42,322 nucleotides of DNA from Gammaproteobacteria bacterium (GCA_004357475.1 SMWE01000001.1:1-42322), one strand, 5' to 3'. Numbered from the stretch's first letter, positions 25,801-33,473 are shown. A program made the numbers and translations. The notes: generated by a model from the letters alone, not told the origin.

Positions 25801-26200
25801 CTCAATCGATGAAGTGCTGACACAACTGGACGCGATAAAAGAGACGCTGCAAAATTCGACCGCCGACATGGCCTTTTATGCGCAGGCAAATTCGCTTCAG
25901 CAACGCATCAGCCAGGTTCGTGATCGCCTGAGAGGCAACGAAACTCGTGGCAGCTTCAGCGACCCCGGTTTGATGCCGGTGCGTGATCGCCTGCGATACG
26001 CCTCCTACGACGCCAACGGCAACGCATACGGCCCGACCCGGACACAAAGAGATTCGTTTGCGATCGCAGGGGATGCCTATGCGGAAATCGGACCGATGTT
26101 AACCGCTCTGATCGAAAATGAGTACCAGGCGCTCAAGCGCGCACTTGATGCGGCAGGTGTGCCCTGGACCCCGGGCCGGGGAGTATTACGACCAAACTAG
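22895..26200 (+). CDS. Large secreted Asp-box (BNR/sortilin-like) beta-propeller protein
   Basis: A 1101-residue exported protein often annotated as a glycosyl hydrolase or WD40/YVTN/BNR-repeat protein. A signal peptide (about residues 1-20, ending LLALA) leads into about ten Asp-box repeats of the form S-x-DGG-x-TW, for example KTENGGTTW, RSRDGGITW, KSTDGGQSW, RSEDGGESW, ISEDGGTNW, spaced through residues 70-740. These should form one or two beta-propellers. The C-terminal third has a region rich in Glu and Arg, a FlgD-like Ig segment (VEAGFHRVAWDLRYP) and a helical end. I start at the ATG at 22895, which has a strong GGAGG site; a GTG four codons upstream is less likely. No sialidase active site is obvious, so the enzymatic label is doubtful. 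It stands alone, facing the pilU-like gene. Confidence 0.9.
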   Translation: MNGIVRTGLFVFLMPLLALAQDEEATEPGFNEATFSGLEFRSIGPALMSGRIADIAIDPTNPSTWYVGVGSGGVWKTENGGTTWTPVFDGEDTYSIGCITLDPNNPSTIWVGTGENISGRHVGYGAGVYRSRDGGITWENMGLTASEHIGMIRVDPRDSNTVYVASQGPLWSGGGERGLYKSTDGGQSWDKILGDGLGNTDIDDQYTGVSEVHLDPRNPDIVYAVSWQRFRNVAVLLDGGPGSGIHKSTDGGATWRELTEGLPKEDKGKIGLAISPQNPDVVYATIELAHREGGFFRSEDGGESWEKQNDYLSGGTGPHYYQEIFASPHKFDRVYQMDVHLHTTENGGRDFVRTSSDKKHTDHHAMAFHPTDEDYLLVGNDGGVYESVDLGETWRFIANMPVTQFYKVSVDYDEPFYNVFGGTQDNSSFGGPSRTNNVIGIRNEDWYLTLGADGHQSAADPTNPNIIYANWQEGNLTRYDHSTGESVYIKPLPAAGEEAERVNWDAPILISPHNPQRLYHATHRVWRSDNRGDSWQAISGDLTRNEERLQQPLMERRWSFDAIWDLSAMSRYNTITSLSESPLVAGLLYAGTDDGLIQISEDGGTNWRRVDSLPGVPDNFFVNDIKADLHDADSVYIVVDDHKSGDYSPYILKSENRGKSWRSIAANLPERDILWRVVQDHVNPSLLFVGTETGVFFTVNAGGQWTRLSGGAPTIAFRDLVIQTRENDLVGATFGRSFYILDDYSPLRNITIEILQNDTVLFPVRRAHWYVQRRPLSCARTGCVDSQGHSYFVASNPAFGANFTYYLPERLRSLKEQRQEDEREQLEQNEDVDFPSWDRVDEEEREDAPAIILTVSDSDGNVIRHIEGPVEAGFHRVAWDLRYPAVDPWTPEEERNEFANPTGVLVAPGTYQVAMYQRVGGELMNLGQSEQFEVVSIREPTLPGSSQEQRIAFSRQVDEMQRAVSGTLSSIDEVLTQLDAIKETLQNSTADMAFYAQANSLQQRISQVRDRLRGNETRGSFSDPGLMPVRDRLRYASYDANGNAYGPTRTQRDSFAIAGDAYAEIGPMLTALIENEYQALKRALDAAGVPWTPGRGVLRPN

Positions 26201-26226
26201 AGCGTATCACCCCAGCTGAGGGCTTT

Positions 26227-27285
26227 TTAACCCCCGAAGTTGACTTTGGCCTCGAGGTTGGAGCGAGAATCCGCCTGCGACATCGCCTCTTCGAGCGTAA
26301 TCGTGCCGTCCTTGTATAGCGCGAGCAGCGCCTCGTCGAAGTTCTGCATGCCTTTTTCGGAACTGTCCTTCAACGCTTCCTTCACCGCGGGGATATCACC
26401 CTTCAGGATCAGATCCTTGATATGCGGCGTGTTGAGCATCAATTCGACAGCAGCGACGCGTTTGCCGGTGCGCGAACGAACGAGCCTCTGTGAAAGGATC
26501 GCACGGAGGTAGTGTCCCATATCCATGAAGATCTGTGCATGCTGTTCCACAGGGAACATGTTGATGATGCGATCAAGCGTTTCTGGTGCGTTGTTCGCAT
26601 GCAAGGTGCCGAGAACGAGATGACCGGTACCTGCCATGTCGATGGCTGACTGCATCGATTCGCGATCTCGGATCTCACCTATCTGCAGCACGTCCGGTGC
26701 GCCGCGCATCGCGCTTTTCAGTGCCCGCGCATACGATTTCGTATCGATGCCAATCTCGCGCTGATTAACGATTGACTGCTTGTTCGGATGCAGGAATTCA
26801 ATCGGGTCCTCAATCGTAATGATGTGTGACGACGTATTTTCATTGCGATAATTGATCATCGCCGCAAGCGTCGTTGACTTACCGCTACCCGTTGCGCCCA
26901 CCATCAGGATCAGCCCACGGCGAAGCATGATCAGTTCTTTCATTTGCTCGGGCATACCGAGTTCTTCGAGCGTCGGTAATTCTGCGGTGATGTACCGCAG
27001 AACCATAGCTACGTTGCCGCGTTGATGAAAAACGTTGACACGGAAACGGCCCAGGCCTGGTTCCGAAATTGCAAAGTCGACTTCGAGTTCGCGCGTAAAC
27101 GTCTCAAGCAGTTCGTCATCCATCAACTCAATTGCCGCCTGTTTGACCATTTTTGGCGTCATTTCGAGTTTATTCACCGGCATTATTTTGCCGTCGATTT
27201 TGATTTTAGCCGGAGCAAACGGCGCGAAAAAAAGGTCCGACGCTTTTTTTTCGACCATCAGCTTGAACAGCGGCTTGACATTCAT
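26227..27285 (-). CDS. Third PilT/PilU-family ATPase (PilU-like)
   Basis: A 352-residue hexameric secretion-type ATPase of the PilT family. Walker A GATGSGKST lies at residues 130-138, the Asp box IITIEDPIEFLHP follows, then the Walker B region VLQIGEIRDRES and the His box HLVLGTLHANN. The N-terminal half has the PilU-like SDLFFAPFAPAKIKIDG. In place of the PilT retraction motif AIRNLIRE it has HIKDLILKGD, like PilU. It lies 27 bases after pilU and is probably its duplicate. The protein could assist PilT-driven retraction or act on a separate pilus; either is inference. The stop codon lies 26 bases from the end of the facing Asp-box gene. Confidence 0.88.
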   Translation of the reverse strand: MNVKPLFKLMVEKKASDLFFAPFAPAKIKIDGKIMPVNKLEMTPKMVKQAAIELMDDELLETFTRELEVDFAISEPGLGRFRVNVFHQRGNVAMVLRYITAELPTLEELGMPEQMKELIMLRRGLILMVGATGSGKSTTLAAMINYRNENTSSHIITIEDPIEFLHPNKQSIVNQREIGIDTKSYARALKSAMRGAPDVLQIGEIRDRESMQSAIDMAGTGHLVLGTLHANNAPETLDRIINMFPVEQHAQIFMDMGHYLRAILSQRLVRSRTGKRVAAVELMLNTPHIKDLILKGDIPAVKEALKDSSEKGMQNFDEALLALYKDGTITLEEAMSQADSRSNLEAKVNFGG

Positions 27286-27312
27286 GCGCTATGCAGTCCC
27301 TTTAGGAATTGC

Positions 27313-28470
27313 TCAGAATGACTGAGCAGAATCTTCTTCCACAATCTTCAGGCTTTCCGACTGCTGAGCTGTAATCGAAGACTCGCGCTTACTTTCAAGC
27401 TTGATACGCAATCTGAGTTCGTTCTTCGAGTCAGCATTACGCATTGCTTCTTCATAGGATATGTCACCGTCCTCATACAGCGAGAAAATCGCCTGATCGA
27501 AGGTCTGCATGCCGAGACGCGTGGACTTGGCCATGATCTCCTTGATCTGCCCGACCTCGCCTTTGAATATCAGGTCGGCGATGAGTGGCGAATTCAGCAT
27601 GATTTCCATGGCGACTACCCGGCCGACGCCCGATTCCCGCGGAATCAGGCGTTGCGAAATGAACGCCTTGGTATTGAGTGACAGATCCATCAGCAACTGC
27701 GTACGACGTTCCTCGGGAAAGAAGTTGATGATGCGATCGAGCGCCTGGTTAGCGGTGTTGGCATGCAGGGTCGCAAGACAAAGGTGACCGGTTTCAGAAA
27801 ACTGGATGCCGTATTCCATCGTTTCGCGGTCACGGATCTCGCCGATCAGAATGACATCCGGCGCCTGGCGCAGCGTGTTTTTCAATGCCGCATGCCAGCT
27901 CTCGGTATCCACGCCAACTTCACGTTGTGTAATCACGCAGCCCCTATGCGGATGCACGAATTCCACCGGATCCTCAATCGAAACAATGTGGCCCTTCGAG
28001 TTTTCATTCCGATGCCCGATCATCGCTGCGAGTGTCGTCGATTTACCAGAACCCGTGCCGCCGACCACGATCACAAGACCGTGCTTGTTCATGACAACGT
28101 CCTTGAGAATCGGTGGCAAATTCAAGCCTGCCAGAGTTGGAATCTCGGTCTTAATCGTACGCAGCACAGCGCCTACCATGCCCTGCTGTATGAATGCGCT
28201 AACGCGGAAGCGGCCGATACCTTGCGGTGCGATGGCAAAGTTACATTCTTTGGTAGCGTCGAATTCCTTGACCTGTTTATCGTTCATGATGGAGCGAACC
28301 ATCATCGCCGACTGATCAGCCAACAAAGGCTCATCGGTAGCCTTGTGAATCGTGCCGTCAACTTTAATTGCAGGGGGAAAGCCGCAAGTGATGAACAGGT
28401 CTGAGCCTTCTTTTTCAACCATTTTCTTCAGCAGGTTTTGCATCAGTCGGACTGCCTGTTCGCGTTCCAT
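27313..28470 (-). CDS. pilU: PilT-dependent retraction ATPase PilU
   Basis: A 385-residue PilT paralogue required for normal twitching. Landmarks: GSDLFITCGFPPAIKVDG, ECNFAIAPQGIGRFRVSAF, Walker A GGTGSGKS (137-144), HIVSIEDPVEFVH, GCVITQREVGVDTESW, VILIGEIRDRETM, HLCLATLHANTANQALDR and GMQTFDQAIFSLYEDGDISYEEA. The last about 25 residues are a Ser/Glu-rich tail. The sequence closely follows P. aeruginosa PilU. It lies 42 bases after pilT in the usual pilT-pilU order and likely shares its transcript. Confidence 0.94.
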   Translation of the reverse strand: MEREQAVRLMQNLLKKMVEKEGSDLFITCGFPPAIKVDGTIHKATDEPLLADQSAMMVRSIMNDKQVKEFDATKECNFAIAPQGIGRFRVSAFIQQGMVGAVLRTIKTEIPTLAGLNLPPILKDVVMNKHGLVIVVGGTGSGKSTTLAAMIGHRNENSKGHIVSIEDPVEFVHPHRGCVITQREVGVDTESWHAALKNTLRQAPDVILIGEIRDRETMEYGIQFSETGHLCLATLHANTANQALDRIINFFPEERRTQLLMDLSLNTKAFISQRLIPRESGVGRVVAMEIMLNSPLIADLIFKGEVGQIKEIMAKSTRLGMQTFDQAIFSLYEDGDISYEEAMRNADSKNELRLRIKLESKRESSITAQQSESLKIVEEDSAQSF

Positions 28471-28512
28471 TTAACGATTCTCCTCTCGGTACGTCCTGAA
28501 GACTTTGACGCT

Positions 28513-29553
28513 CTAGAAATTGTCTTTATTGGCGGCGCGGTACCTGGCCTCTTCCTTGTTGATCAGGCCCTTGGCCAACAGTTCGGACAAATTCTGGTCG
28601 AGCGTATACATTCCCGAACCCTGCCCGGTCTGAATCGCGGAATACATCTGGGCAATCTTGCCTTCGCGAATCAGGTTCCTGATCGCCGGCGTGCCAATCA
28701 TGATCTCGTGCGCCGCAATTCGTCCGCCACCGATCTTCTTCATCAGAGTCTGCGAGATGACCGCTCGCAGCGACTCCGATAACATCGCCCGAACCATTTC
28801 CTTTTCAGCTGCCGGAAACACATCGACGATGCGGTCAACTGTTTTTGCCGCTGAACTGGTGTGCAGCGTCCCAAATACCAGGTGACCGGTTTCTGCCGCG
28901 GTCAACGCCAGACGAATTGTCTCAAGGTCACGTAGCTCGCCAACCAGGATCACATCCGGGTCTTCACGCAATGCCGAACGAAGCGCCTCGTTGAATCCGA
29001 GCGTATCACGATGTACTTCGCGCTGATTGATGAGCGACTTTTTGCATTCGTGAACAAATTCTATCGGATCCTCGATCGTGAGGATGTGATCTGGTTTGTT
29101 GTCGTTGATGTAATCGACCATCGCCGCCAGGGTGGTCGACTTACCGGAACCGGTCGGCCCGGTTACCAGAACGAGGCCGCGCGGATGCATCACTATATCC
29201 TTGAAAATGGCCGGCGCGCCCAGATCATCGAGCGACAGGATTTCCGAGGGAATGGTTCTGAACACCGCAGCTGAACCACGGTTCTGGTTGAAAGCATTGA
29301 CGCGAAAACGGGCGAGCTTCGGAATTTCAAACGAGAAATCGGTTTCCAGAAATTCTTCGTAGTCCTTCCGCTGCTTGTCATTCATGATGTCGTACACCAT
29401 GCTATTGACGTCTTTGTGGGTCAGTGCCGGCATGTTAATGCGTTTGATGTCGCCATCGACGCGAATCATGGGTGGCACGCCACCAGAAAGGTGCAAATCG
29501 GATGCGTTATTCTTCACCGTGAACGATAACAATTGGGCAACGTCGACGGCCAT
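28513..29553 (-). CDS. pilT: Type IV pilus retraction ATPase PilT
   Basis: A 346-residue hexameric ATPase that disassembles the pilus. Walker A GPTGSGKS is at 132-139, the Asp box ILTIEDPIEFVHE near 158-169, catalytic Glu206 in LVGELRDLET, the His box HLVFGTLHTSSAAKT, and the retraction motif AIRNLIRE at 290-297 is intact. A GAGGGAG ribosome-binding site precedes the ATG. The gene is divergent from yggS, as in Pseudomonas, and heads the pilT-pilU-pilU-like set. Together with the chp cluster it provides twitching motility. Confidence 0.96.
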   Translation of the reverse strand: MAVDVAQLLSFTVKNNASDLHLSGGVPPMIRVDGDIKRINMPALTHKDVNSMVYDIMNDKQRKDYEEFLETDFSFEIPKLARFRVNAFNQNRGSAAVFRTIPSEILSLDDLGAPAIFKDIVMHPRGLVLVTGPTGSGKSTTLAAMVDYINDNKPDHILTIEDPIEFVHECKKSLINQREVHRDTLGFNEALRSALREDPDVILVGELRDLETIRLALTAAETGHLVFGTLHTSSAAKTVDRIVDVFPAAEKEMVRAMLSESLRAVISQTLMKKIGGGRIAAHEIMIGTPAIRNLIREGKIAQMYSAIQTGQGSGMYTLDQNLSELLAKGLINKEEARYRAANKDNF

Positions 29554-29639
29554 ATGTCTCCCTCTGGATGCAACTGACCCGACTTACCATAACCCGGACC
29601 TGATGGCTACTTAGTATAGCGGAGCAGTCGGAGCAAAAC

Positions 29640-30323
29640 GTGATAAAAGTCACGGAAAACTTTCGCAAAATCCGAGATTTGCTGGCAAAAGCCGCCGCTG
29701 ACGCAGGGAGATCGGCGGGCCAAATCCGGCTCCTGGCGGTCAGCAAAACGAAACCCGCCGCGGCCGTTCTCGAGGCCTACGCCGCCGGACAACGGGATTT
29801 CGGCGAGAATTTTGTCCATGAGGGACTGGAAAAGATCGCCGCAGTCGACCGGGCCGACGCTATCTGGCATTTCATCGGCCGTCTCCAAGCCAACAAAACA
29901 AGATCTGTAGCCCAGCATTTTCTATGGGTTCACACCGTTGACCGGCTCAAGATAGCACGCCGCCTGAGCGTCCAGCGGCCCTGCCATGCTGGTGCCCTGA
30001 ATGTCTGTATCGAGGTCAATATCGATGCCGAAGACAATAAATCCGGTGTAGCAGCCGCCGAGGTGGCGGATCTGGCGGCGGCGGTGGCCGAGCTGCCCCG
30101 CCTCCGGCTGCGCGGCCTCATGTGCCTGCCGGCGATCCGGGACGATTTTGAAGAACAGCGACGACCCTTCGCCAGGCTACGGGCGCTCATGGAATCGCTG
30201 AACAGGTCCGGAATGCAAATGGATACACTTTCCATGGGCATGACAGCAGACTATGCTGCCGCAATCATGGAGGGCGCAACCATCGTCCGGGTGGGAACTG
30301 CAATTTTCGGTGCCAGAGAATGA
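29640..30323 (+). CDS. yggS: YggS/PLPBP family pyridoxal phosphate homeostasis protein
   Basis: A 227-residue single-domain PLP-binding protein of the alanine racemase fold, involved in vitamin B6 and amino-acid homeostasis. PLP lysine Lys36 lies in LLAVSKTKP; FGENFVHEGLEK, WHFIGRLQANKTR, CIEVNIDAEDNKSG, LRGLMCLP, SMGMTADYAAAI and VRVGTAIFG follow in family order. Translation starts with GTG at 29640 behind GGAG. It overlaps proC by four bases, a very common pairing. Confidence 0.95.
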   Translation: MIKVTENFRKIRDLLAKAAADAGRSAGQIRLLAVSKTKPAAAVLEAYAAGQRDFGENFVHEGLEKIAAVDRADAIWHFIGRLQANKTRSVAQHFLWVHTVDRLKIARRLSVQRPCHAGALNVCIEVNIDAEDNKSGVAAAEVADLAAAVAELPRLRLRGLMCLPAIRDDFEEQRRPFARLRALMESLNRSGMQMDTLSMGMTADYAAAIMEGATIVRVGTAIFGARE

Positions 30324-31150
30324 TCGATACCAAAGTAGGGCTAATCGGCGGTGGCAACATGGGACGGGCGATTGCCGGGGGACTCCTGCGCGGCGGTATG
30401 CATGCGACAGATCTGATGATTGCCGAACCCCTGCCCGTGCAATGCGATCTTTTGCGGAAGGAGTTCTACGGCATCCTGGTGACCGAAGAAAACCAAACGG
30501 TCGCCGCGGCGGCAGACATCCTTTTGTTTTCCGTGAAACCGCAAATTCTGAAGCCGGTTTGCGAGAATCTCGCGGATGTCGTCCAACAATTACGGCCATT
30601 GATCATGTCGATTGCCGCGGGTCCGAAAATCGATGACATCGATCGATGGCTAGGGGGAGGCTTGTCCATCGTCCGGGTAATGCCCAATCAGCCAGCGCTA
30701 ATCGACCAGGGGATATCGGCGCTGTTTGCTAACGACCGAACCAGTGATTCGGGACGCAACATTGCCGAAACAATCATGACGGCAGTTGGCCAGGTCGTCT
30801 GGCTGGACAGTGAATCGAAAATGGACGCTGTTACAGCAATATCCGGCACCGGCCCGTCATATTTCTATTTGCTTATCGATTGCATGATCGAGGCCGGCAT
30901 CAAGTCCGGCATCGACCCGGAAACTGCCCGCACGCTTGCGGTCGAGACCGCGCGCGGGGCAACCTCGCTTGCCTCCGCCGAAACGGTATCGATGTCATCG
31001 CTCATCGAACGTGTGCGCTCACCAGGCGGCACCACGACGGCCGCGTTTGAACAACTCGATGCAGCGGATGTTCGTGGTATCTTTGCCGACGCTATCGACG
31101 CGGCCGAGCGACGGGCTGCCGAGCTAGCTAAAGAAGCTGCCGCAAGTTAG
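30320..31150 (+). CDS. proC: Pyrroline-5-carboxylate reductase
   Basis: Last step of proline synthesis: pyrroline-5-carboxylate plus NADPH to proline. The 276-residue protein has the Rossmann motif GLIGGGNMGRAIAGGLL at the N-terminus, FSVKPQ, RVMPNQPALIDQG, TAISGTGPSYFYLLIDCM and the C-terminal signature SPGGTTTAAFEQLD. The ATG overlaps the end of yggS (ATGA). RocD, encoded at 33691, would supply the same intermediate from ornithine. Confidence 0.96.
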   Translation: MIDTKVGLIGGGNMGRAIAGGLLRGGMHATDLMIAEPLPVQCDLLRKEFYGILVTEENQTVAAAADILLFSVKPQILKPVCENLADVVQQLRPLIMSIAAGPKIDDIDRWLGGGLSIVRVMPNQPALIDQGISALFANDRTSDSGRNIAETIMTAVGQVVWLDSESKMDAVTAISGTGPSYFYLLIDCMIEAGIKSGIDPETARTLAVETARGATSLASAETVSMSSLIERVRSPGGTTTAAFEQLDAADVRGIFADAIDAAERRAAELAKEAAAS

Positions 31151-31164
31151 ACAAGAAAATCGCA

Positions 31165-31713
31165 ATGACTCAGGCTATATACTTCATCGTAAAAACGCTG
31201 GTGCAGCTATACCTGCTGTTGCTTCTGCTGCGTTTTTGGCTGCCGGTTTTGAGGGCAGATTTCCGCAATCCGATCGCTCAGGGCATTTTGCGAATAACCT
31301 CTCCGCTGGTAATACCGGTAAGGCGATTTATTTCGCCGATTGGCCGTCTTGACACGTCGACGATCCTGGTTGCCTACATACTCGAGTTTCTGCTGGTGCT
31401 GGTGCTGCTCGCACTAAGAGGGCTCCATGTGGGAACCCTGCCAATTGCGATTACGGCGATTCTTGAACTTGCCATCCAGAGTCTCAATCTTTTCTTCATC
31501 GTTATTTTGATCAAGGTCGTATTGAGCTGGGTGGCGCCGCAAAACTACAACCCGATGACCGCGCTGCTGAATACGATGGCAGAGCCAGTGCTCAGTCCGT
31601 TTCGCCGCATCGTTCCCGCGATCGGTGGATTCGATATTTCGCCGATTTTCGCAATCGTACTTTTGAAAGCTGCAGAAATAGTCCTGCAAACGTACAGGCC
31701 GATTCCAATTTGA
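31165..31713 (+). CDS. yggT: YggT family integral membrane protein
   Basis: A 182-residue membrane protein with two tandem YGGT units. Each has a paired hydrophobic stretch and a proline-rich loop: LLLLRFWLPVLRADFRNPIAQGILRITSPLVIPVRRF in the first half, shown here only in pieces (LRFWLPVLRADF, TSPLVIPVRR), and VVLSWVAPQNYNPM with AEPVLSPFRRIVP in the second. The function is not settled; the family has been linked to osmotic stress and to plastid and cell-division processes. It follows proC by 14 bases and precedes the broken yggU, the standard neighbourhood. Confidence 0.92.
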   Translation: MTQAIYFIVKTLVQLYLLLLLLRFWLPVLRADFRNPIAQGILRITSPLVIPVRRFISPIGRLDTSTILVAYILEFLLVLVLLALRGLHVGTLPIAITAILELAIQSLNLFFIVILIKVVLSWVAPQNYNPMTALLNTMAEPVLSPFRRIVPAIGGFDISPIFAIVLLKAAEIVLQTYRPIPI

Positions 31714-32029
31714 GTTTTAACGGGGCGATTCGACGCTGGCAGAAAAGGTTCGAAACGCAGCCTGGTCGTTGCGGTTCCTGTGCAGCCGCGCGGCAGCCGC
31801 AGTGAAATCCAGGGGGTGAGGAATGGACGGCTGCGTACCAAGACCACTGCCCCACCCACCGGTGGCAAGGCAAATCAAAGATGTCATCCGGCAGCAGGCC
31901 AGGGAATTCGGCGTACCTCCGTCACGTATTGCATTGACCGGTGGCGCAGCGCAGCGCAGCAAGACTTTCGTGATTTCGAAGCCGGCAGATCTGCCGTCCT
32001 GGCTCAGAGAGATGAAACTAAATTTCTAG
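31710..32029 (+). pseudogene. yggU: YggU/DUF167 family gene with two frameshifts
   Basis: A TTG overlapping the yggT stop starts MSFNGAIRRWQK. If one A is dropped from the AAAA at 31743-31746, the frame continues GSKRSLVVAVPVQPRGSRSEI and then LRTKTTAPPTGGKAN, the centre of the DUF167 family. Near 31872-31879 the frame moves by +1 again and gives DVIRQQAREFGVPPSRIALTGG, RSKTFVISKP and a stop at 32027-32029. The protein pieces are well preserved, so the shifts are either recent or errors in homopolymer reading. An intact gene would encode about 105 residues. YggU function is unknown. Confidence 0.75.
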
Positions 32030-32123
32030 GATCGATGGGGTCAGAATCGCCAGACCGAAACACTAAAGATCAATCCGCAACGATCATTGGCGTTTTAACC
32101 AACGGATAGGGCAGACTGGGCAT

Positions 32124-32151
32124 AGGACAAGCGTCGCCGATGGGCTATAGT
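32124..32151 (+). promoter_or_regulatory. Candidate promoter of the DUF4426 lipoprotein gene
   Basis: AGGACA (32124-32129) and TATAGT (32146-32151) are 16 bases apart, each a fair match to sigma-70 hexamers. The start point would be about 34 bases before the ATG at 32192. The gap after yggU otherwise holds only a small TTGG/CCAA hairpin. Confidence 0.4.
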
Positions 32152-32191
32152 CTACAGGTGAGTTGCTTTACCCGACAAGGGAACGCAGAGC

Positions 32192-32665
32192 ATGAGAAAA
32201 ATTAAAACAGTCATCACTCTGTCATGTGTGTCGTTACTTGTTGCTTGCGGTGGACCTGCCACTGACGCGACAGTGCCTGAGGCAGAGCCCGCTGGCGCGA
32301 CATCGGTGGATATTGGTGAGCATATCGTTCATTTCAGCGCACAGTCTACGGATAATTTGCCACCGGAAGTGGCGCGGGCCTATGATTTCGTACGCAGCAA
32401 GAACCGTGCAATGTTGACCGTATCGGTACTCGAAAAAGGCACGAACAAAGCGGTAACCGCCGAGGTCACGGTCAAAACGGTCAACCTGACCGGGCAACTC
32501 AAGAACGTAACGATGCGCACGATCACGGAAGGCGACGCCATCTATTACGTCGGGGAAACTTCGGTTGCCAATCACGAAACCCTGATTTTCGACATCACGA
32601 TCACCCCGGAAGGTGTCAACAAGTCAGTCGACGTTCGCTTTAAGCGCCAGTTCATCACAAACTAA
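32192..32665 (+). CDS. DUF4426 family lipoprotein
   Basis: A 157-residue exported lipoprotein. The signal peptide ends in the lipobox LVAC with Cys19, followed by a Thr/Glu/Ala-rich linker and a beta-rich domain (about 40-155) that begins IVHFSAQSTDNLPPEVARAYDFVRS and contains KNRAMLTVSVLEKG. This is the DUF4426 pattern; a member lies in the same neighbourhood of the Pseudomonas chromosome (near proC and pilT), which supports the call. Residue +2 after the cysteine is Gly, so outer-membrane sorting is expected. Function is unknown. Confidence 0.85.
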   Translation: MRKIKTVITLSCVSLLVACGGPATDATVPEAEPAGATSVDIGEHIVHFSAQSTDNLPPEVARAYDFVRSKNRAMLTVSVLEKGTNKAVTAEVTVKTVNLTGQLKNVTMRTITEGDAIYYVGETSVANHETLIFDITITPEGVNKSVDVRFKRQFITN

Positions 32666-32716
32666 AACACAGGGCATATTTCCCGGTTTTTTTTCGCCGA
32701 TTCAGAGATAAGGATT

Positions 32717-32839
32717 CGCAGGAGCCCGGGCGACCGGGCGACAAACATTGAAGGCATGTTCAAGAAACATGCCTTCAATGTTTGCTAAGGTTGAATCCAC
32801 CACGTTGGCCAAACGAAGATCGCCCGACGGGCTCCTGCG
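32717..32839. repeat. Nested inverted repeat between convergent genes
   Basis: The inner palindrome (32742-32784) has perfect 19-base arms, CAAACATTGAAGGCATGTT and AACATGCCTTCAATGTTTG, around the loop CAAGA. Outside it, CGCAGGAGCCCG and CGGGCG at 32717-32740 are complementary to the segment at 32821-32839, with a six-base insertion against one base. Left and right arms therefore nest around about 80 bases. The right half lies inside the 3' end of the hydrolase gene and includes its stop codon. It could work as a two-way terminator or be a mobile palindromic element. Confidence 0.75.
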
Positions 32840-33473
32840 TGTGTCGAGCGATAAACGCCTCCACAGCCTCGCGCAACAGCGTAAGCTTGCCGTGAAAGAA
32901 ATGTTCAGCGCCCTCGAGTATTTGCAGCTCCGGCCCCGGGTCGAGTTCGTTCACCCATGCGACAGTTTGATCGACAGCGACCAGTTCATCCTGACCGCCC
33001 TGCAGAATCAGCCATGGACATTCCGGCTGAGACGACAGGGATTTTGTGAACCGCGATATTGCGGGCGCAATACTAATAAGTCCCGCAGGCCTCCGCACGA
33101 CGGAAGCGCGAACGGCGATTGCGGCGCCAAAAGAAAACCCGGCATTCCAGAGCGGCAGGTCCGGGTAATTATCGGATAACCAATCCATTGCTGCAAATAC
33201 ATCTTCGAGTTCACCCCTGCCTTCATCGAACTCCCCGTCACTTTCATTAACGCCACGAAAGTTGAAGCGCAGTGCAATGAATCCCTGCCTGATGAAGCTG
33301 CGCGCCAGGGTATGGGCAACTTTGTTTTGCATCGTGCCGCCGTGCAGTGGATGTGGATGACAAACAACGGCGCAACCAACCACCTCCGTATCCTGCGATG
33401 CTTCGAGCAGCGCCTCGAGTTTGCCCGCCGGTCCATCCAGCTCAAGCTTCTGTGACCTTCGCAATCCTGGCAT
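32775..33473 (-). CDS. Alpha/beta hydrolase
   Basis: A 232-residue cytoplasmic alpha/beta-hydrolase of the small esterase-like type found in many proteobacteria. The oxyanion region CHPHPLHGGTMQNKV, the strand FIALRFNFRGVNESDG, nucleophile Ser114 in AGFSFGAA, Asp162 in LQGGQDELV and His191 in EGAEHFFHG make a complete triad. The last about 20 residues (from TQEPVG to NLSKH) are encoded by the right half of a large inverted repeat and do not look like part of the fold, so the natural end may have been altered by the repeat. The ATG at 33473 has GGAA upstream. Substrate unknown. Confidence 0.85.
   Translation of the reverse strand: MPGLRRSQKLELDGPAGKLEALLEASQDTEVVGCAVVCHPHPLHGGTMQNKVAHTLARSFIRQGFIALRFNFRGVNESDGEFDEGRGELEDVFAAMDWLSDNYPDLPLWNAGFSFGAAIAVRASVVRRPAGLISIAPAISRFTKSLSSQPECPWLILQGGQDELVAVDQTVAWVNELDPGPELQILEGAEHFFHGKLTLLREAVEAFIARHTQEPVGRSSFGQRGGFNLSKH

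Noticed and set aside
26205-26229. Terminator between the Asp-box gene and the third PilT-like gene
   Set aside because: CCC-CAGCTGA-GGG followed by five T gives only three firm pairs; too weak to report.
27763-28404. Plus-strand open frame of 213 codons inside pilU
   Set aside because: Antisense to conserved PilU motifs; rich in His/Arg/Gln without a domain pattern.
32672-32694. Intrinsic terminator of the DUF4426 gene
   Set aside because: Eight T follow a stem of only three GGG/CCC pairs with a two-base gap; the T-run is good but the stem is not convincing.
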